Shown: positions 1-11,124 of the stretch, in pieces
Layout: each line of letters begins with the position of its first letter
Position numbering within the stretch: the stretch's first letter is position 1
Assembly: GCA_030248135.1 (NCBI GenBank)
Contig: JASANC010004943.1
Location: forward strand, 1 to 64,000
Direction: 5' to 3'
Source of the DNA: Theristus sp. LFF4_11
Lineage: Eukaryota > Nematoda > Chromadorea > Monhysterida > Xyalidae
DNA length: 64,000 bases
The notes under the pieces: generated by a model
Databases searched by the model: none
What the model saw: only the letters and a program-made list of their open reading frames with translations
What the model was told of the DNA's origin: nothing
Program-made: the position numbers and the translations under genes

Positions 1-3000
1 CGGGAATACAATAAAAGAGCATAATCACCTAATTTCGGAAAGCTCGTCGCATTCTTCGGCATCAGTTCTGAGACCATCATGAGAATCACGGCCATTGTCA
101 GCAACGCTGTCAACCCAATTGAAACCTTTTCCGAACGATCCTGGTCTGCTTGCGAGGGCGAAAACACGCCGATCAATGCCAGATTGGTGATCAGGAAACT
201 GGGCACGGTCAATGTGACCATGTAGTAGAATGGTTTGCGTTCAATGTTCAGGTGGTACGCTACTTCGTACCTGAAAAGTTGTTGTTGTTGGGATTTTTCG
301 GCGATGTTTTTTTTAGCCAGGGCTAACTCAGAGAAGCGTACAGAACGCCATTTAGTGGGGCGCCAATCGAGTTGAACGAAACGGTGAAGCGACAAGAACA
401 TGATTTGTTTTTATATTTTTTTGAAAGAGATACAGGAATCATCGGGCCTCGGTGGTCAAGTGGACTAAGGCGCTGTCCCGGACAACCAGGGACGTGGGTT
501 CGAATCCCACTCGAGGTTTCAAAACTTTTTCCGATGATGATGCCTGCATATCTTTCCAAAAAATATAAGAACAAACATCCCGTGCCAAAAGCAACACACA
601 AAAATGATCTGTTATGAAAAATAGGCGCACCAGTATCCGACATCTTCTCCGTAGTTGATCAAATGTCGATAGCACGTATAATTCACGAGCCGCCACTCCG
701 ATACTGTAATTGCATCATTCTAAAGACACCTTGAACCACCAAGCAATCAGAAACGGAGATTTTCAATCATCTTACCGGAGCTGACTTGAAAATACTGCTG
801 CCGTGCGTTTGGCGACCACGCGGGCGTCAGCACAATCTCAGTGTCTGGATATGCCCACGTGACGTAGGTTATACTGCACATTGGCACACCGGTTGGTTAC
901 TGGTCGTTACACAAAAACATATTATCCGCGGTTTCGCTGATGTTTCAGCCAGACGTAACATCCGTCTGCGCTGGTGATCATTTTTAGTTGGGTTAGCCCG
1001 GGTCTTGTCGTACTGACGAGCCTGGGGGCCCGCGGTATACGCTTACCAGGCGAAACCGCAAGAAACAGTGCTTGCACGTTGCAATACAGTTCTATGAAAC
1101 TTCTTTTAAAAATAAACACACGAGCAGTTTTGTCGGTCGTAAGGAAAATCGCCAACGTCGAAAGCGCAATGCAGCGTCAGTTGTTCCGTTCGAGACAGAA
1201 ACACAGTGCCGTCCGCTGAAATACTCACGAAGGTTGTCTCCGGGGTGCCTTGACGACGCGACTCCAGTCTGAAAGACGCAGCTCTTAACCGACATTAAAA
1301 AAGATGAACGATCGAGATTTTTTTTTTGATTTTAGTCAAACTCTAACTTTTAGGAAATCAGTTGATTCGTTAGTGATTACGGTATGCATGCTTTCTGTGC
1401 AAACCAAACTCCGCCTCCACAGCAATGCCTGAAGAGAAAACATGTATGACGCAACCATTAACCAATCAGCTGATTCTCTATTAACTGGAGGTTCGACTGT
1501 ACTAAATAATAAACTAAACTAAACTAAATAATAAAAACCGAATACAATTGATAAATCGTTATGTCCGGTGTCCAGATGACGTTCTGCTGCACACGAATCT
1601 TTGTGATGCCCTCAAAACGCGACGGATCCCAAGATAACATGAAATCGTTCCAAGCCTGACTTTGACCAAATCTGTTTTTAGCAATGTCGTTTTGTCTAAC
1701 TTGAATGCACTTTTTAGCAACACTTTAGACTAACCACTTCCAGCCATTGCGCAATGATGATCGACTCTCGCGCCTCATCCTGTAAAAACAGGTTTTCTCG
1801 ATCAAAAACAAACAAGCAGTAGAACGCCTTAAGATCGGCTTTTTCAGAATACCGACCCCCCTTAGGCACAGTTTTTGAAAAGTTTTCAGATTTTGACGAA
1901 ATTAGCATCAATAGAACCGTCTCGATGCGCTGAGTTCGAAAATCATATTTATTTTTTACTTTGACCCGGTTTTATAATTTAAAAAACAAAAAAACCGTTT
2001 TTTGGGAGGACCTTTAGAAAATTAGTTCTAAATCGCCTCTGCGTTAAGCTATTAACAAAATTCGAAAACCAATCGATTTCGCATGTGCTTGCGCACATTT
2101 TTTATGTTAGCAATGTTATACAAAAAATGTTGTTTTATGTTTTAAATTTAAGAAAAACTAAAAGAGTTTGTGGTTTTTGCTCTGTTTAGGCACTTTTAAA
2201 GCGGATGCGGAGTAGGGTTGCTAAGTGATTCTGAAAGCCCTTGAAAAAATGCTACAAGTATGCAAAAAATAAAAAAAATCGATTGCGCATTAAGAAGTAA
2301 CGAAGCATTACAATATCGATCGTGCATACATAAAGAGTATTGAAAGAAGAGGGGGGGTTGTTTAAAAAATTTTTAGGGGCCACCTCAGGTGCTGATTTTT
2401 TTATTTTTTACACAGATTACTCCGTGTCTCAAAACGATTTTTATGGAAATAAAGTTGGAATAAGTGGTGAGTTTAGGAAAGATAGAGACCAGACGAGCAA
2501 TATAGAACAACCCATAAATCACAAATAATCACTATAATTACGACAATTATTCGATAATCAACTATAAAAAAGATTTTTTCCCCTTTTTCCTTTTTTTCGT
2601 TCCTATAGAGGCCGTTTTTAGGATGCGGTGTAATTCGTATAAAAAAACACCATATTCGAAGTCAGCAACCTTGATTTGTGTTTGTAACAGGGTTTCAGAT
2701 TTTTTGTGACGTGTTTTTTAATTTTCAATTAATTATTAAAGGAATTCCCTCCTAATCCCCATGGCATAGGGCACGATAGAAACATCGGGCAAAGTAAGAT
2801 TTTTTAACTCAGGTTTTGAACGTTTTTCTCAGTAAGATTTTTTACCCGAAATCCCCCTTTCGTTACGGTTTCAACACCTGAGGTGGCCCCTAAAAATTTG
2901 AGGGTGGGAAGGAACGGTAGTCAAGCAATGATTATGGTATCTGAGTGAAAGTTGTTTCCCGGATCAAGGGGAGTGTATTGATCGCGAATTTGACTAAAAT

Positions 3001-4693
3001 TGTTCAAGTGTAACACTACATGGATCAAAACAGCCAATTTCAGGCTTGAAAAAGATACAAAATTTGTAAAATACCGTGCTTTAAAAAGTACGGTAGTCAA
3101 GCAAGGATTACGGTATCTTATTGAAAGTTGTTTGCCTAATCAACGGGAGTCGATTGATGCTAAATATGACTAGATTTGTTCAAGTATAACATTGCATAGA
3201 CCATAAAGCCAATTTCATGCCTGAAAATGGTGAAAACTTGGTAGAATACCGTGCTTCAAAAGGTACAGAAGTCAAGCTATGGTTACGGTATCTAAATGAA
3301 AGTTGTTTGTCTGATCAAGATTAATTGTCTGATACAAATTTGATTCAATTAAAACAACTAGAACTCTACAGGAATCAAAAATGTCACTTTCGGTCTAAAA
3401 ATTGTTAAAAAGGGTAAATATCGTGCTCTGAGGGTTACCGTAATCACGATATAGTTACGGTATCTAAATGGAAATTGTTTGCATAAATAAGGGGAGTCGT
3501 TTGATACCAAATTTGGCCTGATTAGTTCAAGTATAACACCACACGGATCAGAAACAAGCCAAAAAAGAGCCAAAAAAGCCATAAATCGCAAATATTGGGT
3601 TACTGTAGCAAAATTTCGCAACGGTCTTTGCTTTTTCGGATTCAGCGCAAAAAGTTGCCCTAATAGCCGTTTTTGGTTTTTGTCTCCGTTGCTCCACAAT
3701 TTGTCGGCATACCAGGAAATACTCTTTATGCATGGGCACGATCGATATTGTAATGCTTCGTTACTTCTTAATGCGCAATCGATTTTTTTTTAATTTTTGC
3801 ATACTTGTAGCAGTTTTCAAGGGCTTTCAGAATCACTTAGCAACCCTACTCCGCATCCGCTTTAAAAGTGCCTAAACAGAGCAAAAACCACAAACTCTTT
3901 TAGTTTTTCTTAAATTTAAAGCACAAAACAACTTTTTTTGTATAACATTGTTAACATAAAAAATGTGCGCAAGCACATGCGAAATCGATTGGTTTTTGAA
4001 TTTTGTTAGTAGCTTAACGTAGAGGCGAGTTAGAACTAATTTTCTAAAGGTCCCCCCAAAAAACGGTTTTTTTGTTTTTTGAAACATAAAATCGAGTCAT
4101 ATTAAAAAATAAATATGATTTTCGAACTCGGCGCATTGAGACGGTTCGATTGGTGTTAATTTTGTTAAAATCTGAGATTTTTTTAAAAACTGTGCTTAGA
4201 GGTGTGTAGGCCGGGTCGGCCGACTCAAAAAGCGAGTCTTAAAACTACAAATCGCGTAAAGTACGTTTCTGCAAATCTGTCAGAGTTTTTCGTGGAATAC
4301 AGAGCACGCGAATCTTGAAGAAACGCAGCATGGGTGGGCATCGGGTTTGATTAGAATCAAAAACGTCATTTGTGGCTAAACATGCCTTTTTGTCCAAGCG
4401 GATACCACTAATTCTTCTGTCGCGGTCGCGGGCTCCGTATTCCGCATGAAAGATGGCAGGTTTAAAGAAACAAACTGTACCACAGAGATGATGCTGTAAA
4501 TGGCCGGATCGAGCGTCAGAACGGTCGGCAACGACTGAAGTCGGATGCTTTTCGTATAATTGGTCATGATGTGGTTGTAGAGACGCAAACGAGTCTCGGG
4601 CGTCGCCGGCACAGCGTTGCGAAATCGCGCAATCGCCAACAGTGCCCAAATCAGCTTGCCCACTGACGGACGAGTGGAAGTGTCGAATCGCAT
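1..4693 (-). CDS. Nicotinic-type Cys-loop ligand-gated channel, 3' part cut by window edge
   Basis: Pentameric neurotransmitter-gated cation channel subunit of the plasma membrane. Exons read on the minus strand are 4476-4693, 1546-1655, 1122-1268, 776-873, 631-703 and 1-270; one small exon after the first was not found. The first exon holds the N-terminal helix and beta-1 (ETRLRLYNHIM, then YTKSIRLQSLPTV). The second has the loop ending in IWTPDITIYQ. The third gives a canonical Cys-loop, Cys plus 13 residues plus Cys, with FPYD inside. Next come the SITYVTWAYPDTE strand and EWRLVNYTC with its loop-C region. The last visible exon has TM1 (FYYMVTLTVPSFLI) and TM2 (GLTALLTMAVILMMVSELMP). The Glu just before TM2 (SEKVS) is typical of cation channels. 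TM3-TM4 lie outside the window. Phases of the five 3' exons join without stops. A transposon sits in intron 1 and a hammerhead-like repeat in a later intron. The start Met is at 4693. Confidence 0.85.
283..366 (-). mobile_element. SINE-1 fragment (3' end and tail)
   Basis: A TTG-rich tract is followed by the block that includes GCCAGGGCTAAC and AGAGAAGCGTACAGAACGCC. This is the 3' half of the tRNA-derived SINE seen complete at 21392-21600 and 49384-49577. The tRNA-like head is missing. It lies in the intron before the TM1 exon of the nicotinic-type receptor. Confidence 0.7.
446..517 (+). other. tRNA-like sequence, probably a pseudogene or SINE head
   Basis: 72 bases with a complete 7-bp acceptor stem (two G-T pairs), a 3-bp D stem, an A-box-like D region, and a perfect T arm (GTGGG, TTCGAAT, CCCAC). 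The anticodon stem pairs only in its outer three positions and position 33 is C instead of T, so a working tRNA is doubtful. No long A tail or AAC tail follows. A Pol III promoter could still be active. Confidence 0.45.
974..1090 (+). repeat. Hammerhead-like repeat, copy 1
   Basis: The core CTGACGA is at 1013-1019, followed by a stem GCCTGG paired with CCAGGC and then GAAAC at about 1052-1056. This matches the invariant CUGANGA / stem II / GAAA layout of a hammerhead ribozyme. Compared with the copies at 18908, 36545 and 38355 the stem carries a T-A pair where they have A-T. It lies in an intron of the nicotinic-type receptor. Confidence 0.6.
1343..1507. mobile_element. MITE family B (palindromic, ~165 bp), diverged copy
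   Basis: Imperfect inverted repeat with outer CAGTCGAACTCTAAATT-type ends and inner motifs AATCAGCTGATT and TACGGTATGCATGCTTTCTG. Further copies lie at 4704, 22430, 23727, 30368, 37907 (half), 44861 and 55102. It has no coding capacity. Confidence 0.75.
1850..4215. mobile_element. Foldback DNA transposon with ~490-bp terminal inverted repeats
   Basis: Sequence 1850-2340 is repeated in inverted orientation at about 3718-4215. Shared landmarks are the AGGCACAGTTTTT end, GAACCGTCTCGATGCGCTGA, the AAAAAACGGTTTTTTTGT-type block, CTCCGCATCCGCTTTAAAAG and the inner ATCGATATTGTAATGCTTCG. The arms differ by small indels and substitutions. No transposase was recognised in the 1.4-kb centre, so it is probably non-autonomous. 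It sits inside intron 1 of the nicotinic-type receptor. Confidence 0.8.
2914..3565. repeat. Tandem repeat, ~175-bp period, about 3.7 copies
   Basis: Units start near 2914, 3091, 3266 and 3439. Each carries a variant of GGTTACGGTATCTAAATGAAA, then GTTCAAGTATAACAC and AATACCGTGCTTCAAAAGGT. The array fills the core of the foldback element at 1850-4215. Confidence 0.75.
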
Positions 4694-4703
4694 GTTTCAT
4701 CAA

Positions 4704-4875
4704 CTACAGTCGAACTCTAAATTATTGGAAATCAGCTGATTCGTTGGTTATTACGGTATGCATGCTTTCTGTGCAAACCAAACTCGTCCCCACAGCAACG
4801 CCGGCTCAGAAAACATGCATGCACGTGACCACCAACCAATCAGCTGATTCCCTATAATTTAGAGTGCGACTGTAA
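4704..4875. mobile_element. MITE family B copy
   Basis: Near-complete palindrome starting CAGTCGAACTCTAAATTAT and ending with its complement. It lies 10 bp upstream of the start codon of the nicotinic-type receptor, so it would contribute promoter or 5' leader sequence to that gene if this start is correct. Confidence 0.85.
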
Positions 4876-6247
4876 AACGTACTCAAATCAAATGCCGCAC
4901 TGATTGCATGTGGCGACGACAAACCAGAGCGCCGCACTCCGATTTAGGAGTCATTTTTGCTGTCTTTTGTCTTTCCAGTTTCTTGCAACTTTTTCAGCGA
5001 TCAATGAAGCAAAAACTGTTTCAATCCTTGCAACTGTGTTTTTTCGCTATCGTCCAGTCTAACCGTCCTGTTTAGCGATTTTTAGTACGTTATATTTTTT
5101 CTACAGATGAAAAGTAAATTGAATCGAATTCATGTTTATATCTCCACTGTCAATATTTACATATTCAGACACTATATTTTTGTGAAGGCATACTGGAAAC
5201 TGCAAAACCGAACCATAAAGCCAAGTGCAATTATTGTAATTTTTTACCCGCATGAACTTTCAAAGCTAAACACGTTTTTGCGACATCAAGTGTGGTGCTT
5301 ATGCAACTTTGGCATCCTGTGAATCATTGTAATGTATGAAAACTTAATTTCGCAGCACCGCAGCCCACCTAGCATGCTCTCACAAATCAGTATTCTGGGT
5401 GTGCACCGCCGCAACAAATCCGTTCGATAGAAAGCTTGAAGGCGGCATTCATGAAGTAGTTTTTAGCGACCGCGTAACTGTGTCAAAACATGGCTACGCG
5501 GTCACTAAACGGTGCTTCATGAATGCCCAGTGCATCATTAAGCGCCATAATCGCTGATGAAAACGTCACATACACTGTATACCGACGAATGTAACGGAGT
5601 CACTTTTTTAGAAGCGCATTCAAAAATATAACGAGTATTTCACGAGCATTGTTCAGTTTTGCAAGTTATTGGTCTTTATCAAATAATTTCAATGCAGCCA
5701 GCCATTATCAAGAGCAATCCAAACATGGAAAATACTTGTGAAAAAGCTGCACTGAAACAAGAAAAAAACTGAAGGTGAAACCCAAAGGGAAAGTAAACAG
5801 TGGTATTATAGTTTGTCACGATGTAGATGTTTTGTTTGGTCTTCGTGTAAAAATTTGATATCTCTGTCGACCGAAAAAAATATTTGGATACACTTTTTTA
5901 CTGGAGCGAGCTTGTAATGTTCGTAATGGGTGGGCAATTGATTTGACACAAGCAAAAATGACGTCGCCCACTGCAGTTCTGAAAAACGCGCTGGTGTTTG
6001 CCCGGTATTATTCGCATATCGGTTTTCGAACCATTGGTGGCTCACCAAACACGTGGAAACCATTCTCATTCTATTTTTGTACTGGCATACCGTACGGCTA
6101 GTCGAGTGTCATCCGCTTACAACCTGTTTGATCAGTTCATTGTCAACGTGCCTGTGGAGTGGACCCTAACAGTGAGTAATATTTCCATTGCACTTTGCTA
6201 CACGGTTGGTGCGTCACGATCATAACGTTGCTTGTCTAACACAAAAA
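4876..6247. other. Intergenic spacer between two receptor genes
   Basis: No gene recognised. It contains a MITE-A copy at 5443-5530. A 47-codon frame on the plus strand at about 5959-6102 starts with Met but has no family resemblance and no clear splice partners. Confidence 0.5.
5443..5530. mobile_element. MITE family A copy (palindromic, ~88 bp)
   Basis: Inverted repeat GGCATTCATGAAGTAGTTTT ... CTTCATGAATGCC, with an inner GACCGCGTAACTG / TACGCGGTC pairing. It belongs to the same family as copies at 20449, 20658, 21110, 22922, 23294, 29511, 29752, 40789, 56849 and 60920. Confidence 0.8.
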
Positions 6248-9198
6248 TCACTTTCTTGCAAGCAACTCATGTACACGACTACAACACATCAAACGCTCAC
6301 CTAAAACGCAGATGGTACCGGCTAAATAAGCAAAAATCAAAACGAGAAATATGCCAGCAAGCTGTTGTAATGAAAGCGAGCTGGACTGTCGTATTGAACG
6401 CAAGCGCCGTTTGCATTTCGAGCTCTTTCGGTTGACGAACGATTCGTATCTGGAGCGAATCACTTCCAATCGATTGCTATGCATTTTGATCACATCATTC
6501 ACCTGTGTAATACGCGATTCTGAAACATTAGCTCCAAACATAAGCATCTGTTTAAAGACGCCAATTTCGCCCAGTGTGACGATGAACGTGTCGCAAACGG
6601 CTTGCGTGAAGTACCTCGCTGTGTATTCGTCTGCCAGTATCACCAAACCGACTTTATCGTTCGACGATTCCAATGTTTCCATGGCAATCTTGTAGTTGTC
6701 GCTGAGCTCACCTTCTGCGTGGCTTCGCACAACTTGACGAAGTTCAAGTACCTGTTGTTGTTCATTATGTGATCGGTCGTTTTGCTCTAGAACCTGCGTC
6801 AACACGCGAGGGACGGTTAGCTGCAACTCGTGGCTCCTGATGCCGTATAAAAGGCCTGCAAGAAAAAGTCAAAAACGGTAAAGCACTGCTTCAAAACGCC
6901 ACCACCAACCAGAAAGCCGCAATCCCGTATTGTCTTGCATATAAGGTTCTACCCACTTAGAAGACCCCCCACCAAAAGTGGGCGGAGTGTCACGCGGCGG
7001 GAAACCAAAAAAATTCAAATTTTTGACTTGGTAGAAATCCCGGATAAATCCCCATTCCGTTCATAAGGCCGGACTTTTCCTAATCTTCGCTTTGTAAGAC
7101 ATCCTCCCACTTATGAGGTTGTCACACAAAAATTTCATTTGTTCAGAATTTTTTGATTTTCAGATTTACGTATAAAGAGGCCTTATGTGCAAGACTTTTA
7201 TCTTTTATTTTGTCCCGCGTCTCAATGCCCGCATACATGGGTAAGCAGTCTCATGCGCGACGCGGGAATTAAAAATGGACAAAGGGATCCGAGTCCCCTA
7301 AATAAGGCCGGGTCACTTAGGCTATTCTGAATTGCCACAAAAAGACTGAAACTAGTTTCCTTCTCCCATTCCACAACCGCATTGAGTCGCAGGTCTTGAA
7401 AAAAGATAATTACTTTCAAGGTCCCAAAACTGTTGACGCGGCGGATCGACGAGCAGCTTCGATAGGAGGCCGCCTCTGTAGAGCGTGATGAGCATGGCGA
7501 TAAAAAACGCCAACCAAACCAGCGAGCGCTTCCAGCACCGGCGCAACGGCGGCAACTGGCAGCGGTCAAGTTGAAGCAGTTTTGCGTAGCACTTTTGCAG
7601 CAGCAGAATCGACATAATGGACATCCAGACGGGCCACTCGTAAACGTCGACGAACTGAAATGCGCCGCTGAGTCCCTGACTCGACTGCGCCGTGTTTCGA
7701 CTGATCAGACGACCGATGGCGGCAATTTTGAAATCGGTGCCCGGCACTGAAATGACCAAACCTCATGTGTGCATAAAATTTGTGAAAGGCGAATGTGACA
7801 AATAACGACAGAATAGCTTTTCTTCGACAGAATCTGTTGTTGCTGCTGTTGCTGCTACAGCGCGTTTCTTTAAACCTGTCATTTTTTTATGAAAAACACA
7901 TTTCGCTAAAGAAGAAAGAACCAGATCGGAGTTGCAATAAAATCATACGTAGCCACGAATGAGGCTCGTGATTTTCACCCAAACCAACACATTTGTACTT
8001 TTCGGACTGTAATTCAATGTTTCGGTCACTCAACATTCTTGAGAAAGTGACAGGTTGAAACGAACGTTACTGTACCTTTAATGCTGGCGTGCAATGTTGT
8101 GGTGAATTGTGAGCCAGCAGGATACAACGCCACATCCGCTTGGCCGCTGTGCAACATCTCGAGAATGGTCTGAAATGATGATTCATGCTGAACTGAGATT
8201 ACACTAATACCGTATTACCTCTAATAAACCCCCATGGTGGTTTATTTCTTCAGCGACTTCTGGGGGTGGGGGTTTATTTTGGGGGGGTTTATTTGGAAAC
8301 CATTTTTAGGGGTGGGCAAAATGGCAAAAATACCTTCCATGGCAGGAAGGAAGTCGCAGAAACTTCTACTCTACATAGAAATTTCCTTTTACCTTTTCAG
8401 CCCTTTGTAATGAAATTACCATTAACTCATCTATTTGGGGCCTTTGGTAGCACAATTTTATCATTTTCACTGCAACCAGCCACTGAATTCGCTGGGTATG
8501 TGTTTCAGACAGGTTTCCAATAATCCCCCATGGGGGATTATTTTTTTGGGGGGGATTATTTGGAAACTTGTCGAGGGGGTGGGGGTTTATTTTTGGGGGG
8601 GGTTTAATTGGGGGGGGTTTAATAGAGGTAATACGGTATCAGTTTTTTAAGTTCTGCGACTGAATGCGTGTGCAGACATAAAAAGAAAACTAGTTTCAAT
8701 TTTTATGTGGCAATTCAAAGTCGCCTAACTGACTCGGCTCCATGTAGGGGACTCGGATCACTTTGCTAATTTTGAATTCCCGCGTCCTGCATGCAACTGT
8801 CTACCTATCTATGGGCGCATTGAGTTGCGGGACCAAAATAAAAGATGATAATTAAACGGTAATTAGATAACACTCAATATTTTATATTTTTTTCAGCAAA
8901 GCGTGAATTAGAAGCTGTTGGTAAAGGCGGAACAACAGTAATTTTGATATTATTATTATTAAAATACCGTTACCAATCCAATATCGTAGTTTGCATGGTC
9001 GACGGCAGGAAATTCGACAATCCAAGGAGTGCGGGACAGCGAAAGAATGGTCATTAATATTTCAGCGTACATCCCAGGGTACGGACAGTCGGCGGTTGTC
9101 AACATTCCAGATAACCGTGCGCACGGATAGATGTAAGGGGGCCAAATGCCTCCGACGACTTTTGTTGTGGTGTTTAAGTACAGATTGGCATTATCCAT
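6248..9198 (-). CDS. Short ionotropic glutamate-type receptor (IR-like)
   Basis: Ligand-gated ion channel of the glutamate-receptor superfamily in the plasma membrane. Exons are 8974-9198, 8076-8169, 7414-7746 and 6248-6855, with phases that join exactly; about 419 residues from the Met at 9198. An upstream signal-peptide exon may be missing. S1 begins with GGIWPPYIYPCARLSG. Then comes ILEMLHSGQADVALYPAG, the usual low-complexity-free S1 end. M1 is WPVWMSIMSILLLQKCYAKL. M3 is LVWLAFFIAMLITLYRGGLL, replacing the SYTANLAAFL-type motif. S2 follows (VGLVILADEYTARYF) and M4 is QQLAGIFLVLIFAYLAGTIC. There is no amino-terminal domain, and only about 20 residues separate M1 and M3, too few for a normal pore loop. 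A GTGAGC donor inside the M4 exon means the true C-terminus may differ from the stop at 6248. Confidence 0.75.
7193..7405. mobile_element. MITE family C copy (~215 bp imperfect palindrome)
   Basis: Outer ends TTTTGTCCCGCGTCTCAATG and CGCATTGAGTCGCAGGTCTT are inverted versions of each other. The centre has GATCCGAGTCCC facing a GGCCGGGTCAC-type arm. Further copies are at 8641, 16814, 24878 and 30812. It ends within 10 bp of the splice donor of the M1-M3 exon. Confidence 0.75.
8206..8640. mobile_element. TIR element with G-rich interior
   Basis: Ends are inverted copies: ATACCGTATTACCTCTAATA at the left and its complement ending GAGGTAATACGGTAT at the right. The interior holds several runs of 6-8 G alternating with TTTATT or TTTAATT. 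It is probably a non-autonomous DNA transposon, and lies in an intron of the glutamate-type receptor. Confidence 0.7.
8641..8862. mobile_element. MITE family C copy, directly abutting the previous element
   Basis: Same family as 7193-7405 in the opposite orientation: GTTCTGCGACTGAATGCGTG at the left, GTTGCGGGACCAAAATAAAA at the right, and GGGGACTCGGATCACTTTG in the centre. Confidence 0.75.
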
Positions 9199-9214
9199 TT
9201 TAGAGCATAAATTC

Positions 9215-11124
9215 TGCCAAAACAAAAGCAATTTATGGCTGAAAGATTGAAAACGCTGACACCCGCGCATCCGTTTTAATGCTGATTCTTGACGACTACT
9301 GGTATGTCGACCGTCTGTGTATGCATTTGCACGCACAGGTACGGAAATGCTTTATGGCAGTTTGAAATGATCAAAACTAAACACAGCCGAACGTCGGGAT
9401 TTTTGCAAGAAAGTGAAAACGTATGTAGCTAGTTCAAAATTTTCATTATTTACTAAACATTTTCACAAACGGTGTCTGATTAACCATATTTCACAAAACT
9501 AAAAAGATAATTAAATTCATATTCAAACGGAACAATTCGTTCGGCTGTTTAGTTGTGCGCCTTTTGCACACATCATTCAACATTACCCAACTTCCTTCGC
9601 TTGAAAAGACCATACTTTTGAACAATCACAGTCTACTTAAACAAACTCAGCGTTTTTTGGATATAGGCATAAACTTTGCAGTGATTGTTACGTTTTTAGC
9701 CGTACCTGAAGACACTGCTTTGCTTAGTTTCTGGCTTTTTTCTGCTATCTGTTTAAGTGATACAAATAACATTTTTTACTGTGGAAATCAGAGTAAAACC
9801 AGCTCAGTGCTTTTGGTCAACAGCAAACAAACATGGTTTAGTAATTTTGAAGGTGATCATCTGGCATCTCGCAAATGTTGAACACAGTCAAAAAAATCAA
9901 AAATGTCAAAACGGGACACTGGAAGACGCGATTGTTGAAATAATACGTACGGCTGTGTTGTCAAGCTTTTGATGGTAATGAATAGAGAGTGTTACAAGAC
10001 GCATTTCTTTGTTTGGGTGCGGTTTTCAAAGCTCTTGAAACCTTAGAATAATGATGTTATTACAAACTGGAGTATGTTTAACGAAACCAACATACATTTG
10101 GTTTATTTGTCTTCAATTACTACTTGCGTATGTTTAATTTTTCGCATAATGTATTTGTGAAAAATGCTGATTCCATTCCCAAGAATCTTACTAACAACTT
10201 TCATGTTATATAGTGTCTTTCAACTTCGGCTCTTTTGATATAATAAAAGTTTGAACATACCAGACGCTGATTTTTCACATGAAGTCAGAATGGTTTTTTT
10301 GTGCAATTGAATAAAAAGGAAATAAAAACAGGAAATGTGATTGGGTTTTCTTTCTGTTAATAACTGAACAACAACAGATGCGGCGCAATCATATTCGGGG
10401 AATTCTTAGCTTAAATCATATGATAAAGCTATCAGTTATCATCGATTGAGAAAAAATGACTAACTTGTACATACGTGTATATGTGTTGTTGACGTCTTAG
10501 TAATCAACAATCGGTGGTACATGTATGTTTATCCTGTTAAGTTACCAAAATATAGTTTAAGTAACATAAAATACAAACAGGATGATCAGATAAAAACGTC
10601 AACAATGGCTGGTATTTACAGGGTGATCAGAAACAAACGTTAATTTTTAAAACGCTTCGATCTCGCGACTGCATTTTTTGATATCTGAAGCTGAAATTTT
10701 TACTACTTATAGTCCTTTGGTTGCCATTTGTTGTGTAAAAATATAAGCAAACAAATGTTAACTCTGTTGAGCACAACGATATTTTTATCCAGAATGTTAC
10801 ATTTTCACCGTTTTTACATTTTCAACCATCATCATCATTCAACTTTTCTTTTGGCAATATCACACCGCATTCTGTTTCACTGTCATTTTCTTCATAATGG
10901 TCTTGTTTTATTTGCTTAAACTGTTCGGTGTGTCATGTTGCAACGCACCTTCTTCCATTGGTGTAGGGTACAGCTGCGAATGTTAACGTTCAATCAGTTG
11001 TGAAAACAACAAATTTTTTGATTATTACCCTGTTATTGACCTAACCATCAACATTATTACTACTCTTCTGAAGCCCAAAAAAACAATACCCCGTTCTGTT
11101 GTAGATTTCGATTTTACAGATTCA
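9215..11124. other. Intergenic spacer
   Basis: AT-rich, about 1.9 kb. No gene or recognisable repeat family seen. It separates divergently transcribed receptor genes, so promoters of both should lie here. Confidence 0.5.

Noticed and set aside
446..517. Functional tRNA gene
   Set aside because: Anticodon stem mispaired at two positions and C at position 33; kept only as a tRNA-like sequence.
323..696. Short frames reading GFEPT / WVRIPLEV
   Set aside because: These are the usual translation of tRNA-like B-box sequence and of SINE-1, not a protein gene.
5959..6102. 47-codon plus-strand frame starting MTSPTAVLKN
   Set aside because: No family resemblance, no believable splice partner and a stop after GIPYG; could be chance.
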